Assembly: GCA_964397295.1 (NCBI GenBank) | Contig: CAYNJG010000202.1 | Location: forward strand, 1 to 13,491 | Source: CAYNJG01 sp964397295 | Lineage (GTDB): Bacteria > Planctomycetota > Planctomycetia > Pirellulales > Pirellulaceae | Length of the DNA stretch: 13,491 nt | Direction: 5' to 3' | Shown: piece after piece, positions 5,260-13,341 of the stretch | Layout: each line of letters begins with the position of its first letter | Numbering within the stretch: position 1 is the stretch's first letter | Position numbers and translations under genes: made by a program | Notes under the pieces: model-generated | Databases searched by the model: none | Seen by the model: the letters and a program-made list of their open reading frames with translations, nothing else | What the model was told of the DNA's origin: nothing

Positions 5260-6299
5260 ATGTCAGTGACGCTAACCGTCGTCGTAGAAAAGTATCTGGG
5301 ATCTAAGAAATTGTCGTCGGGAACCTGCAAGGAATACCGCGCGACCCTAACCAAATGGTTGGCTTGGGGGAAAGGTGTGGATCTCGATCAGATTGAGCGA
5401 AGTCATATCCGCGAGTTTTTGGATTGGGTTCACGAAAAGGCGAAGAACGATGGCGGAACTAACGCGGGCCGCACCGCCAACAAGTCACGTGAAAACCTCA
5501 GGGCAATTCTGTCTTGGGCATGGGAACACGACTTTCTGGAAAACCTCCCACGCCTCCCAAAGCCGAAACCACAGAGAGATGTCGCTGGTAGGCACTACCT
5601 GACAAAAGCAGATCTCAACGCTTTGTATTTCGCAACCTACCAGATGACGCGTCCGCGAGGCTGGCGGCAACAGATGACGGTCGGCCACTATTGGCGCGCC
5701 GCGCTGGTAGTTTTCTTTAACTACGGCGTCGACACTGGAACACTCTTCAAATGCACGCCCTTTCATGAACCCATTCTCTAGAGACACGTGACGTGGAAAT
5801 CACAAGCTCCGAATGGGCACGGACAGGAGTGTCGTTATGGATGGCTATACTATCGTCGCGTGAAGACAAAGAAGCAGTTCTACCGTCCGATGAACCGAGT
5901 GGTTCAGGTTCATCTCAAGAACATCCGGCCGACGGAGCCGCAACTTGATGAGCCCGTCTTTCACTGCGGCAGCTCGCGACCAAACGAACCGTTTCAGCGT
6001 TTGTGTGAACTGCCGGCGTGAAGCCAAAGCGGGATGTGCAAAGCGGAGCAGAGAAACCTTGGATTCTCAAAGACCTTCGAAAGACGTGTGCGACGTATTA
6101 TGACGCCCACATGCCGGAGTCATCCGTCGAGATTCTTGGTCACTCTGTCGGAGGCGTCACGTACCGTCACTATGCACATCGTGATCCTTTGGCTTTCAAG
6201 GCGATCACCACGTTGCCGCAACCCACCGCTTTCAATGGATTGGTTCGCGGATTCGATGGCGAGTGTCCTTGCTGTCGTCGCGAATTCAATCAAGCGTAG
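5260..6299 (+). pseudogene. Tyrosine recombinase/integrase, inactivated by stop and frameshift
   Basis: The reading frame from ATG 5260 (GGGAG at 5248-5252, 7 nt before) encodes a core-binding domain at residues about 5-95, then the start of the catalytic domain (KADLNALYFATYQM ... YWRAALVVFFNYGVDTGTLF). An in-frame TAG at 5779-5781 interrupts EPIL-stop-RHVTWK; the same frame resumes immediately with GWLYYRRVKTKKQFYRPMN and runs to 6018, where loss of one base near 6011 shifts to the next frame (AGVKPKR ... PWILKDLRKTCATYYD ... ILGHSVGGVTYRHYAH). The box II motif LRKTCATYY and the final GHS plus Tyr are intact, so the original enzyme was probably about 345 residues. The TAG probably replaced TGG (Trp), as I recall a Trp at that place in relatives. 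The N-terminus is unlike the truncated recombinase on the other strand. Confidence 0.82.
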
Positions 6300-6502
6300 G
6301 CCAGCATCCGAGCAAAGGTGTGCCTTATGTGAGGCACACCTCTGTTAACCGAATGTCGGAGACTATCTCCGATGTAGCGACGTGATAGGCTCGGAGGTGG
6401 CTTTCACCTACCGCATTTCCGGAAGTTGCTTCGAGCTATCGGGTTGTCCACCCGCTGAGGTTAGCATTGAATGAAAGAGGCGATCACTAGGTGCATGTTT
6501 CA
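6300..6502. other. Convergent intergenic region with two tandem hairpins
   Basis: It lies between the ends of the plus-strand recombinase relic and the minus-strand esterase gene. A perfect 10-bp inverted repeat AGGTGTGCCT/AGGCACACCT (6316-6341, loop TATGTG) is followed by a perfect 7-bp repeat TCGGAGA/TCTCCGA (6356-6372, loop CTA). I see no ORF worth calling in the remaining 130 bp. Confidence 0.6.
6316..6341. terminator. Possible terminator hairpin downstream of recombinase relic
   Basis: A perfect 10-bp stem with 6-nt loop starts 17 nt after the recombinase stop. There is no U-tract on either strand, so intrinsic termination is uncertain; it may act as a 3' RNA-stabilising stem or a site for both converging transcripts. 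Confidence 0.4.
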
Positions 6503-8485
6503 CTAACAATGGCAAAACCGAAATGGCTTTGTAGATCGCCTTGCTACGCAAATAACGGTTGAAAGAGCGAAAACGAAGAGCAGACTCGCAGATGGTTCTG
6601 GGACTTGGGCGCCTCCTAGGGTCTCGCCGAAGTTCTGCGAGAGTACCAGGAAATCAGCGAACTGAACCGTGCCATCCAAATCAACGTCTCCCAAAACGTA
6701 GGAAACACCGGATGTTGAGCCGAAGTTGTTAGAGAGAACAAGAAAGTCCTCGAATGCGACAATTCCGTTGCCGTCTAAGTCACCTGGCAGAGTACCAAGC
6801 ATGGCAAGCACAGCGTCGCGACCATTCAAGTCGCTAACACAAAGGAGATCGTCAGCGTCAACGAAGCTGTCTCCGTTGCAGTCGCCCAACGCTCGCGTCT
6901 GCGACACGGAAACGGAGCCATCTACAGATAGGTTCGTCAGATCCCAAGTCAGTCCCGCAGCCAACATAGGTAGGTCCATTTCGCCAAATGATCCGAGGAT
7001 CTCGTCAGCATCAATCAAGTCAAAACGGTCGCCTGCTTCCGGCATGCTATCGAGCAGAGAGATCTTCAGTGGACTATCGCTTAGGTCGAAAGCACCAGGC
7101 ACCATTAGCAGATCGCTAGAGGTTGGACCGATCTCGAATTCAAATGCCGTGTCAGAATCGTTGAATGGCACGTTGCTAAATAGGGCAACTTCAGAAAGTT
7201 GCAGACGACCATCACGACCTTCCAAAACAGGATTATTCTTTTGAATGCGAGCCCGAGCCGCAACAGTCGAACCATCTAGGTCGATTCGGAACGGAGCGGA
7301 GTATGGGACGTCCTTAAACGATTGTTCATAGACCGGTTCACCCGATTCGTCGAAAAGCGTGATTCGAAATCCTTCTCCACCGAGCAGACTCGTTCCGTCG
7401 GAATCGGTCGTCAGGATTTCTATTCGGCGAAGCGAACTCTCCGCCGAAAGCGTTACATCGAGCCAATGTTCGTCATCCACGTTGGAGCCACGTGTTGACG
7501 CACTAGAAAACGGATCACCATCGATCAACCGCTCCGGGCCACGAGCGTCTCCCGACAGAGTTGCGGTGGCAGAATCAACTAAACTCTCGAAACGATCGTA
7601 TTGGGTTGTGCCGATTGAGTTGCCACCGCCAACACGACTCAGATTGCTCGCAGCAGGCAACTGATGACGCTCAAAGAAATCCCAAATCGTTTCAGATCCG
7701 TGAAAGTCTCGGCTGACAGTTCCAGCCCAACTGCTATCCCAGCTAAATCCACTCGGCCAGTTGTGCCCACCGTTTTCGATTTCGTAGTACTCAAATTCCG
7801 CCGATCGCGGCTCGAAATCTGACCCCAGGTAACTCGCGCATTCGTAGGAAAAGCGAACCGTCGTTGTGCTGTCTGACTCTAAATCTGGCAACGCTGTGAT
7901 CGCTGGATTGTCACAGTGATTCGCAGTCCTGTACACATCTAAGGTCCTTGCTTCCAATCCCCAAATCGAATCATTCGTGCCATGAATGTGAAGAACGGGA
8001 ATGGGGCGACTTGGCAACCGCGATTGGTTTGAACCAGCGGCAGCCACGGCAGCGAAGATTCCGGGGTGATCAGTGGCCAAGCCATATGCCATCCAGCCTC
8101 CTTGCGAAAAGCCGGCTGCAAACACGCGCGTATTGTCGATTTCATATTCATTCTTGATATCGTCTACCATCTCCAGAACGAAGTCTTCGGAAGTCGTGTC
8201 GGCATCCCAGTCGGCCCCGATCGCCGACGGATATGCGACGATGAACCCTTCGCGTTCCGCGATTGGGTTCATCTCTGTCCAACGGGATTGAGCCGAACCA
8301 TTCGACAAGCGACCATGCATGCTGACCACAAGCGGGAAGCCGCCTTCCGGCGCGTCTCCTGAAGGCACGTAGAGCAGATACTCACGATCTGTGCCATTCT
8401 GAGACAAGGACGGAGAAAGCAACTCGCCACCGTTAGTAGTGGATGTGAGAAACACGACAACACCAACTGATAAGAGACGTAACAT
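6503..8485 (-). CDS. Secreted PHB-depolymerase-like esterase with dockerin-like repeats and PEP-CTERM
   Basis: 660 residues from ATG 8485, which has GGAG 6 nt upstream (GGAGAGTGAAATG) and opens a signal peptide (MLRLLSVGVVVFLTSTTNGG). Residues about 25-275 form an alpha/beta-hydrolase of the LpqC/PHB depolymerase/feruloyl esterase type: oxyanion HG at 57-58, nucleophile Ser127 in GFSQGG, acid Asp172 in HGTNDSIW, base His241 in GGHNWPSG. Residues about 300-440 resemble a discoidin (F5/8 type C) carbohydrate-binding domain. Residues about 533-620 hold dockerin/EF-hand-like Ca-binding repeats (GDCNGDSFVDADD, GDLDGNGIVAFEDF, GDVDLDGTVQFADF). The C-terminus VPEPSASLLFVFALSTVICVARR is a PEP-CTERM signal, sorted and cleaved by an exosortase. 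Substrate is unknown; an ester-linked polysaccharide is plausible. It starts 23 nt after the kinase stop and is probably co-transcribed. Confidence 0.88.
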   Translation of the reverse strand: MLRLLSVGVVVFLTSTTNGGELLSPSLSQNGTDREYLLYVPSGDAPEGGFPLVVSMHGRLSNGSAQSRWTEMNPIAEREGFIVAYPSAIGADWDADTTSEDFVLEMVDDIKNEYEIDNTRVFAAGFSQGGWMAYGLATDHPGIFAAVAAAGSNQSRLPSRPIPVLHIHGTNDSIWGLEARTLDVYRTANHCDNPAITALPDLESDSTTTVRFSYECASYLGSDFEPRSAEFEYYEIENGGHNWPSGFSWDSSWAGTVSRDFHGSETIWDFFERHQLPAASNLSRVGGGNSIGTTQYDRFESLVDSATATLSGDARGPERLIDGDPFSSASTRGSNVDDEHWLDVTLSAESSLRRIEILTTDSDGTSLLGGEGFRITLFDESGEPVYEQSFKDVPYSAPFRIDLDGSTVAARARIQKNNPVLEGRDGRLQLSEVALFSNVPFNDSDTAFEFEIGPTSSDLLMVPGAFDLSDSPLKISLLDSMPEAGDRFDLIDADEILGSFGEMDLPMLAAGLTWDLTNLSVDGSVSVSQTRALGDCNGDSFVDADDLLCVSDLNGRDAVLAMLGTLPGDLDGNGIVAFEDFLVLSNNFGSTSGVSYVLGDVDLDGTVQFADFLVLSQNFGETLGGAQVPEPSASLLFVFALSTVICVARRSTKPFRFCHC

Positions 8486-8508
8486 TTCACTCTCCACTTT
8501 TCGTATGG

Positions 8509-11500
8509 TTACCAACTGACTTCGGATACTTTCTGGCATGCCCTGGTTCGCAGAACGGATGCCGGAAGAAGTTTGAGCTCTTTGATCTGCGGCGAATGCA
8601 GCAGCTTGGCGTAATTCACTCCGCCCAAAAGAAATGAAGTCCCATCGGCAGAGAATTCACCGACGGGCCAACTGAACGGACGATGCTCCCACGTTCTCGT
8701 AACATCACCGGTCTCTGTGATCCAAAGCCGAACCACGCCGTCGAGAGAACCAGTCATGAGTCGACTTGCATCTGGACTAAAGCGAATGAGGTTCGGAAAC
8801 GCCGGAAGTGTTTCTTTGAACGACCGGGTAGTGTAGGTGGTGCGGTCGTGGATCTTGACCTGGCGATCGAAGCCGACTGCCCCGATCCATCTCCCGTCTG
8901 AAGAAATATCGATGGAATCGATTAGGCGATCGTCCAGCTTTATCTTGTCAATGCAACGAAACTCTGGTGCTTTCAACACATAGGCAATTCCATCCGTTCC
9001 GCCAACCACAATCGTTTGGTTGTCCCTAGCACAGCGCACCGTTTTGCCCGGGATATCAGCCAACTCCTTCTCGAGACGTAGCCCATCGTCGGTACTGAAG
9101 ACAAGTAGTCCATGGAAGTACGAGCACGCGACGAAGTAACTTCCATTCGGAAACATAGACGTGGAAGTAACGCAAGTCCCGATGGCCGGCACTTCAACTT
9201 CTTGCACCTCTTTCGAAGTGTCATCCCACAGAGCGACACGACTCTTTGCGTTCTCGTCTTTTGGAGGCTCAGGCCAAATCCCCATCGAGACGCACATCTT
9301 GCCCACGTGAGACGAACTGAGAAGCACCGTCGGAGCGTCTCCGACGTCGATCGGTAGCTGGTTAGAAATCTCTCCTGATGTTCTGTTGTAGCTGCGGATT
9401 CCGGAGTGTCGAATGGCGATAAACGGTTCCGGTGTGTCTTCGCCGAGAAAAGAAACACCCGAAGCCCAAAAATCTGAGCCACCGAAGTCGGTTTCGGCTT
9501 GGCTTTGACGTTGAAGACTTGCGATATCCCAAACGGTCGTGAAGCCATCCCAACTTGATGTAGCGAGGCGATTGTTTGACGGAGATATATCGATGCCAGC
9601 AATCGCCATGGGGTGTAGCTTTTGTTTCAGTTGGATCACTGCAGAATCGTTTTTCGAATCAAGCTTTGCGAGCCAAGCAGTTCCTTCGTGATCTCCCCAA
9701 GCCAGCAACGAACCATCTTGAGAAAAGCGAATGGCTCGCGGCATGACGGGAAGTTCAAAAGCCCATTTGCAATTCCACGCAGCCGTATCTAGGACTTGAA
9801 GTCCCCAAGTTTTCACGTCGCCGAACTTGCGATGCACTCCTATCGCCACGAGAGAACGATCGTGATTAACTGCCAGGGGCCAGATTCCGTCAGTCTCCAA
9901 GTCCACTCGAGTAGGAGACTCTCGGTTTCCAGATTCGTGAATGGACAAAAAGTTCTCCGCGTAGGAACTGACGATGAGGGAGTTGTCTGGACCGAAAACG
10001 GCATTGGCATACGTGTCTCGCTGAGTACCAAACTCCAACGTCCCCGACTCTAAGTCCCACAACCGGACATAGCCGCTTTCCCACGAACCTCCGGCCTGTA
10101 GCATTTGGGTTGCATCTGCATTGAATTCAACAGATTTCGTTGCCCGATGTTCACCTTCGCCAGCTTCCGCGTTGAACTGAATGAGTTGTTCGCCAGTCTT
10201 CGGATTCCAAACCGTTGCGTTTCCCGCGATGTCTCCGATTGCAAGACGCTCAGTTGTTGGATCGTAGGCTATACCATCGAGATTGCTCGCTGGCGAAGCG
10301 AGTATCGTCGGATCGTCTTTGCTGCTGTCAACATCAAGCGGATAGATCTTCGCGTTGCTAGAGAAACCCGCGACGACAACATGGTTTTCATCTAAAAATC
10401 CGACACACGAAGCGGGTAACTCCCTATCGAAAGCGCGAACGATGGATGCGTCCTCGCAATGTTGCCAAAGATGGAACCATTCAAAACCACGATGGTCTTC
10501 ATCGCCCTTTTTCGGCACCCATCGCAACAAAACATCTTGTAGTTGCACTAGCTTGCGGTCGTCGGCCAAGCGACTGGCTGCTCGCATATCGCTGGCATAG
10601 AGGGCAATTTCTTGTTGCCGTGCTAGAAGCTTTGCTTCTTTCGCGCGGCGCGAGTTACTCCAGCCCCACATTGATGCTACGAGCGCCAGTAGCAATAACG
10701 ATACGAACGCAGTTGAAAGCGACGTGCTTACCGCGGGATTGCGTTTCGCGAAACGAACCAAGCGGTCCCAAGCAGTCGACGGTTTCGCCTTTATCGTGCG
10801 TAGGTCGAGGAAAGCCTGAAGATCGTCCCCCAACTCGCGAGCGGTTTGATACCGATCAGTAACTTCGATGGCTGTCGCTTTCTCGACAATCGTTCGTAGG
10901 TCAGTGGGAATGTCCACCGTGACGCGATTCAGTCGAGTAGCCTCCCTGATTTTACGAATCAATTCAGCCTTTGAATCACCGTCATTGGCTGGCTGCCCAG
11001 CGAGTAATTCGTAGAGAGTCAGTCCAAGAGAATAAATGTCCGATCGGGCGTCGACGTACTGATTACTATCAACTTGCTCCGGGCTCATGTAGCGTAGCGT
11101 CCCAAGCATATCGCCAGTAAACGTTAGCTGTTCATTTGATTGCACTCGCGCAAGACCAAAGTCTGTGACGAACAGTTTCCCTTGCTTATTGAACAAGAGA
11201 TTCGCGGGCTTGATATCGCGATGCACGACGCCTTCGGCATGAGCGTATTCGAGTGCGTCGCATGCCTGAATTCCAATTTCTGCGACCGAGCGGAAGAAAC
11301 CTTGACGATCGGACCTCAGTTGAGATGAGAGCTTCGCGATTGAAGACGATTCGTCGGTATGCTCGACATTCTGACGATGAACCTGTCGAATAACACATGC
11401 CAGATCGGAACCATCGATTAGATCCATCGCATAATAATGAACAGATCGCTCGCATCCGACGCCATGAACGCTGATGATGTTCGGGTGCTGAAGTGACGCA

Positions 11501-11925
11501 GCAGCCCTCGCTTCATTCTGAAACCTCGTCAGCTGACGATCGTCCAATAAAGCAGCGAGCGGCAGCACCTTCAACGCAATTCGGCGTTCGAGTGAAATCT
11601 GCTGAGCCTCGTAGACGACTCCCATACCACCACGTCCGAGTTCGCGAACGATTTGATAGTCGCCTAGCGTTCTTAAGGGTGGAGCTTGTTGCGCGTTAGC
11701 CGGTTGAAGGTCGTCGGTTTTGTCCCCACTGAAGTCGGCGAGCATGCTTGTGATAGGAAGAATGCGTCGTAGATCGGACTCGAGTTTTGGGTGCTCTGCA
11801 ACGAATTCGTCGATGGAATTCGCCTCGCCACAGGCAATCCGGTCGTGATACTCTTCGACGAGCTCGTGCAATTGATCTGCGCGTGACCTTGAGCCGTCAG
11901 TTGTGTCTGTTGGGTCCCGCGTCAT
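8509..11925 (-). CDS. Transmembrane Ser/Thr protein kinase with WD40 repeats (PknB family)
   Basis: 1138 residues. An N-terminal helical segment (about 15-65, ELVEEYHDRIACGEANSIDEF) is typical of planctomycete sigma-linked kinases. Kinase domain at about 90-370: glycine loop GRGGMGVVYEA 97-107, Lys119 in ALKVLP, catalytic loop HRDIKPAN 235-242, DFG 255-257, SPE 281-283 in place of APE, DARSDIYSLG 292-301. All catalytic residues are present, so it should be active. One membrane helix at about 401-420 follows a basic stretch, then a linker helix and six or more WD40-like blades between about 500 and 1115 (for example LATSSWDGFTTVWDIAS, LMTGSLDGVVRLW). The WD40 part would be the extracytoplasmic or periplasmic sensor/scaffold. 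ATG 11925 overlaps the sigma-factor stop as ATGA and has GGAGG 8 nt upstream, so translation is coupled. Confidence 0.93.
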   Translation of the reverse strand: MTRDPTDTTDGSRSRADQLHELVEEYHDRIACGEANSIDEFVAEHPKLESDLRRILPITSMLADFSGDKTDDLQPANAQQAPPLRTLGDYQIVRELGRGGMGVVYEAQQISLERRIALKVLPLAALLDDRQLTRFQNEARAAASLQHPNIISVHGVGCERSVHYYAMDLIDGSDLACVIRQVHRQNVEHTDESSSIAKLSSQLRSDRQGFFRSVAEIGIQACDALEYAHAEGVVHRDIKPANLLFNKQGKLFVTDFGLARVQSNEQLTFTGDMLGTLRYMSPEQVDSNQYVDARSDIYSLGLTLYELLAGQPANDGDSKAELIRKIREATRLNRVTVDIPTDLRTIVEKATAIEVTDRYQTARELGDDLQAFLDLRTIKAKPSTAWDRLVRFAKRNPAVSTSLSTAFVSLLLLALVASMWGWSNSRRAKEAKLLARQQEIALYASDMRAASRLADDRKLVQLQDVLLRWVPKKGDEDHRGFEWFHLWQHCEDASIVRAFDRELPASCVGFLDENHVVVAGFSSNAKIYPLDVDSSKDDPTILASPASNLDGIAYDPTTERLAIGDIAGNATVWNPKTGEQLIQFNAEAGEGEHRATKSVEFNADATQMLQAGGSWESGYVRLWDLESGTLEFGTQRDTYANAVFGPDNSLIVSSYAENFLSIHESGNRESPTRVDLETDGIWPLAVNHDRSLVAIGVHRKFGDVKTWGLQVLDTAAWNCKWAFELPVMPRAIRFSQDGSLLAWGDHEGTAWLAKLDSKNDSAVIQLKQKLHPMAIAGIDISPSNNRLATSSWDGFTTVWDIASLQRQSQAETDFGGSDFWASGVSFLGEDTPEPFIAIRHSGIRSYNRTSGEISNQLPIDVGDAPTVLLSSSHVGKMCVSMGIWPEPPKDENAKSRVALWDDTSKEVQEVEVPAIGTCVTSTSMFPNGSYFVACSYFHGLLVFSTDDGLRLEKELADIPGKTVRCARDNQTIVVGGTDGIAYVLKAPEFRCIDKIKLDDRLIDSIDISSDGRWIGAVGFDRQVKIHDRTTYTTRSFKETLPAFPNLIRFSPDASRLMTGSLDGVVRLWITETGDVTRTWEHRPFSWPVGEFSADGTSFLLGGVNYAKLLHSPQIKELKLLPASVLRTRACQKVSEVSW

Positions 11926-12542
11926 TGGTTTTCCTCCAAGTCACTCATGAGAGTTGCGAGACTTTGAAGGCCGCGGATATGCCTCGATTTGACGGCGGAT
12001 TCGGAGACACCCAAACTCGCTGCAATTTCTCGTAGTTTCAATTGCTCCACGTATCGCATAACTAAGACTTCGCGCGTAGTTTCATCAAGCTGATTCAGAT
12101 GATCTCGCACTCTTGACTTCATCTCGTTTCGTATCGCTTCAGCACTCGGTGAAAGCGAGTATCCAGGCAAACGGCTCACTAGAGCGGTCACAGATTGGTC
12201 GCTCAATCCAAACGGTGACACTTCTCTTTGAACGCTTCGTTTCTGAACGCGAACATGTTGGCGATGCAATTCCACAAGTCTGTCCCAAGCCATTTGCCGA
12301 AGCCAAGGGTAGAACGGGATGTTCCTTGAACGACAGTATTCGGGGAGTTTTCGTGTGGCCTCGATCAATACGTCCTGGACCACGTCAGACGGATCAACTC
12401 GAGCTATCAGACGGAGATCAATTCTGGAAGCAACCATTTGCCGAAGCCGACCGCGATGTCCGGCCAGCAGTTTGTCAACTGCTGAGGTGTTTCCGCCTTC
12501 TATGCCATCCAAAAGATTTTCGATTTGCGAATCACTTAGCAT
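11922..12542 (-). CDS. ECF-type RNA polymerase sigma factor (kinase-linked group)
   Basis: About 206 residues. Sigma region 2 at about 25-100 (DPSDVVQDVLIEATRKL and the promoter -10-melting FYPWLRQMAWDRLVELHR) and sigma region 4 at about 138-200 (LDETTREVLVMRYVEQLKLREIAASLGVSESAVKSRHIRGLQSL with a clear helix-turn-helix). It belongs to the planctomycete/verrucomicrobial ECF subfamily normally encoded next to a PknB-type kinase; in such pairs the kinase is thought to control the sigma factor by phosphorylation instead of an anti-sigma factor, and no anti-sigma gene is present here. ATG 12542 is chosen; TTG at 12545 is one codon earlier and better spaced (8 nt) from AGGAG at 12554-12558. First gene of the three-gene operon. 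Confidence 0.92.
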   Translation of the reverse strand: MLSDSQIENLLDGIEGGNTSAVDKLLAGHRGRLRQMVASRIDLRLIARVDPSDVVQDVLIEATRKLPEYCRSRNIPFYPWLRQMAWDRLVELHRQHVRVQKRSVQREVSPFGLSDQSVTALVSRLPGYSLSPSAEAIRNEMKSRVRDHLNQLDETTREVLVMRYVEQLKLREIAASLGVSESAVKSRHIRGLQSLATLMSDLEENQ

Positions 12543-12558
12543 CAATTCAGCTTCTCCT

Positions 12559-12659
12559 GTGACCTAACCCAACAGTTGAGCAAAATGGATGCAAAGATTC
12601 TTGGGGATCTTGAAAAACTTCTTCCCAGCGGAAGGCTGCCGCCCAGTAACCCACGAAGC
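12559..12659 (-). promoter_or_regulatory. Probable promoter region of the sigma-kinase-esterase operon
   Basis: About 100 bp separates the intron relic from the sigma-factor gene and must hold the operon promoter. Read on the minus strand it has a T-rich stretch with TTTTTCAAG and an inverted repeat AAGAT/ATCTT (about 12594-12611 on plus). ECF operons are often autoregulated, but I cannot assign -35/-10 boxes with confidence. Confidence 0.3.
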
Positions 12660-12728
12660 TTAATTTGCGAGAAACCGCAACAATCTGCTCGTGCCCGATT
12701 GATGACTCTTATCTCGCGTCGGATGCAT
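12660..12728 (-). pseudogene. Remnant start of intron-encoded reverse transcriptase (tentative)
   Basis: A 22-codon frame from ATG 12728 (MHPTRDKSHQSGTSRLLRFLAN) lies where the intron-encoded protein begins in group IIC introns, just after the GTCAGCAGAGGCATAGG signature. A stop follows, and no reverse transcriptase, maturase or Zn domain is found downstream: the next gene is the sigma factor. Assignment depends on position; the residues alone are not diagnostic. Confidence 0.3.
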
Positions 12729-13252
12729 CAACCGACGCAGCTTGGCTCGGCGACGTTGGAGACAGCGGAGAAAACGACCTATGCCTCTGCTGACCTCCGA
12801 TCGGCACCGAGTAACTTTGGTATGCACGGCCCCGGTTTCGAGCAAGCTGTACTCGCGGGTACGCTGATCGGATCTCCCCAGATAAGGGGCTGTCGCGAGC
12901 GACAGCAACGTGTTGTGTCCCCGCCCAAGCTCTCCATCTACCTGCACTCCGTCTTCCAGTTTGGTTTCGCGTTGTCACGCACGCTCACCCAGAGCTACCG
13001 GCCTTGTATGAAGTTCCTGTTCGTAACCTGGCGGGTCTTGGCGAGAATGCGGTTCGCGACGGAAAAAAAATTGCCAACTTATCGGCGCATTCGCAGGCTT
13101 CCTCTCCACGGTTTGTTACCGCCCCGCAGTTGCCCTCGCCTCGTACTTATTTCTTCAAAAGCTATCCATCTGGTATGATGACCTCCAAGAAATTACTGGA
13201 ACTAAGTACAGGGGACTCACACCCCATAACAACACGCCCATGCTGGGCGTAC
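12660..13252 (-). mobile_element. 5' part of a group IIC intron (relic)
   Basis: Read on the minus strand from 13252, the sequence starts GTACGCCCAGCATGGGCG, then GGGGTGTGAGTCCCC (13225-13211), later GAACAGGAACTTCATAC, ATGGAGAGCTTGG, CTTATCTGGGGAGATC and GTCAGCAGAGGCATAGG. These blocks, in this order, match the 5' ribozyme region (domains I to IV entry) of bacterial group IIC introns such as B.h.I1, which begins GTGCGCCCGGCATGGG, from memory. The reverse transcriptase ORF and the 3' domains V and VI are missing, so it cannot splice or move by itself. The 5' end falls directly against an attC-like hairpin. The left limit is uncertain within about 60 bp. Long ORFs crossing it on either strand are not taken as genes. 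Confidence 0.72.
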
Positions 13253-13328
13253 GTGAACCGGAGTGCTCAAAATAGTCATGCGAAGTGGTTCGTCCACTCT
13301 TCGCACCCGGTTACCTTTAACGTTATGC
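13253..13328 (+). repeat. attC-like site remnant next to the intron
   Basis: On the plus strand: GTGAACCGG, spacer, hairpin TGCGAAGTGG/CCACTCTTCGCA (13279-13305, 2-nt bulge), then CCGGTTACC (13307-13315), TTTAAC and the core GTTATGC (13322-13328), an attC R' allele also found in Vibrio VCR repeats. AACCGG/CCGGTT arms enclose the hairpin. The opposite R'' core (GCATAAC expected) is missing; its place is taken by the 5' end of the intron relic. Sequence and arms are unlike attC1-6. Confidence 0.6.
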
Positions 13329-13341
13329 CCTGAAATCCCAA

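Noticed and set aside
12576..13178. Plus-strand ORF of 200 codons, and minus-strand ORFs at 12660-12947 and 12709-12978
   Set aside because: They lie within the structured group II intron RNA region; composition and content do not look like protein.
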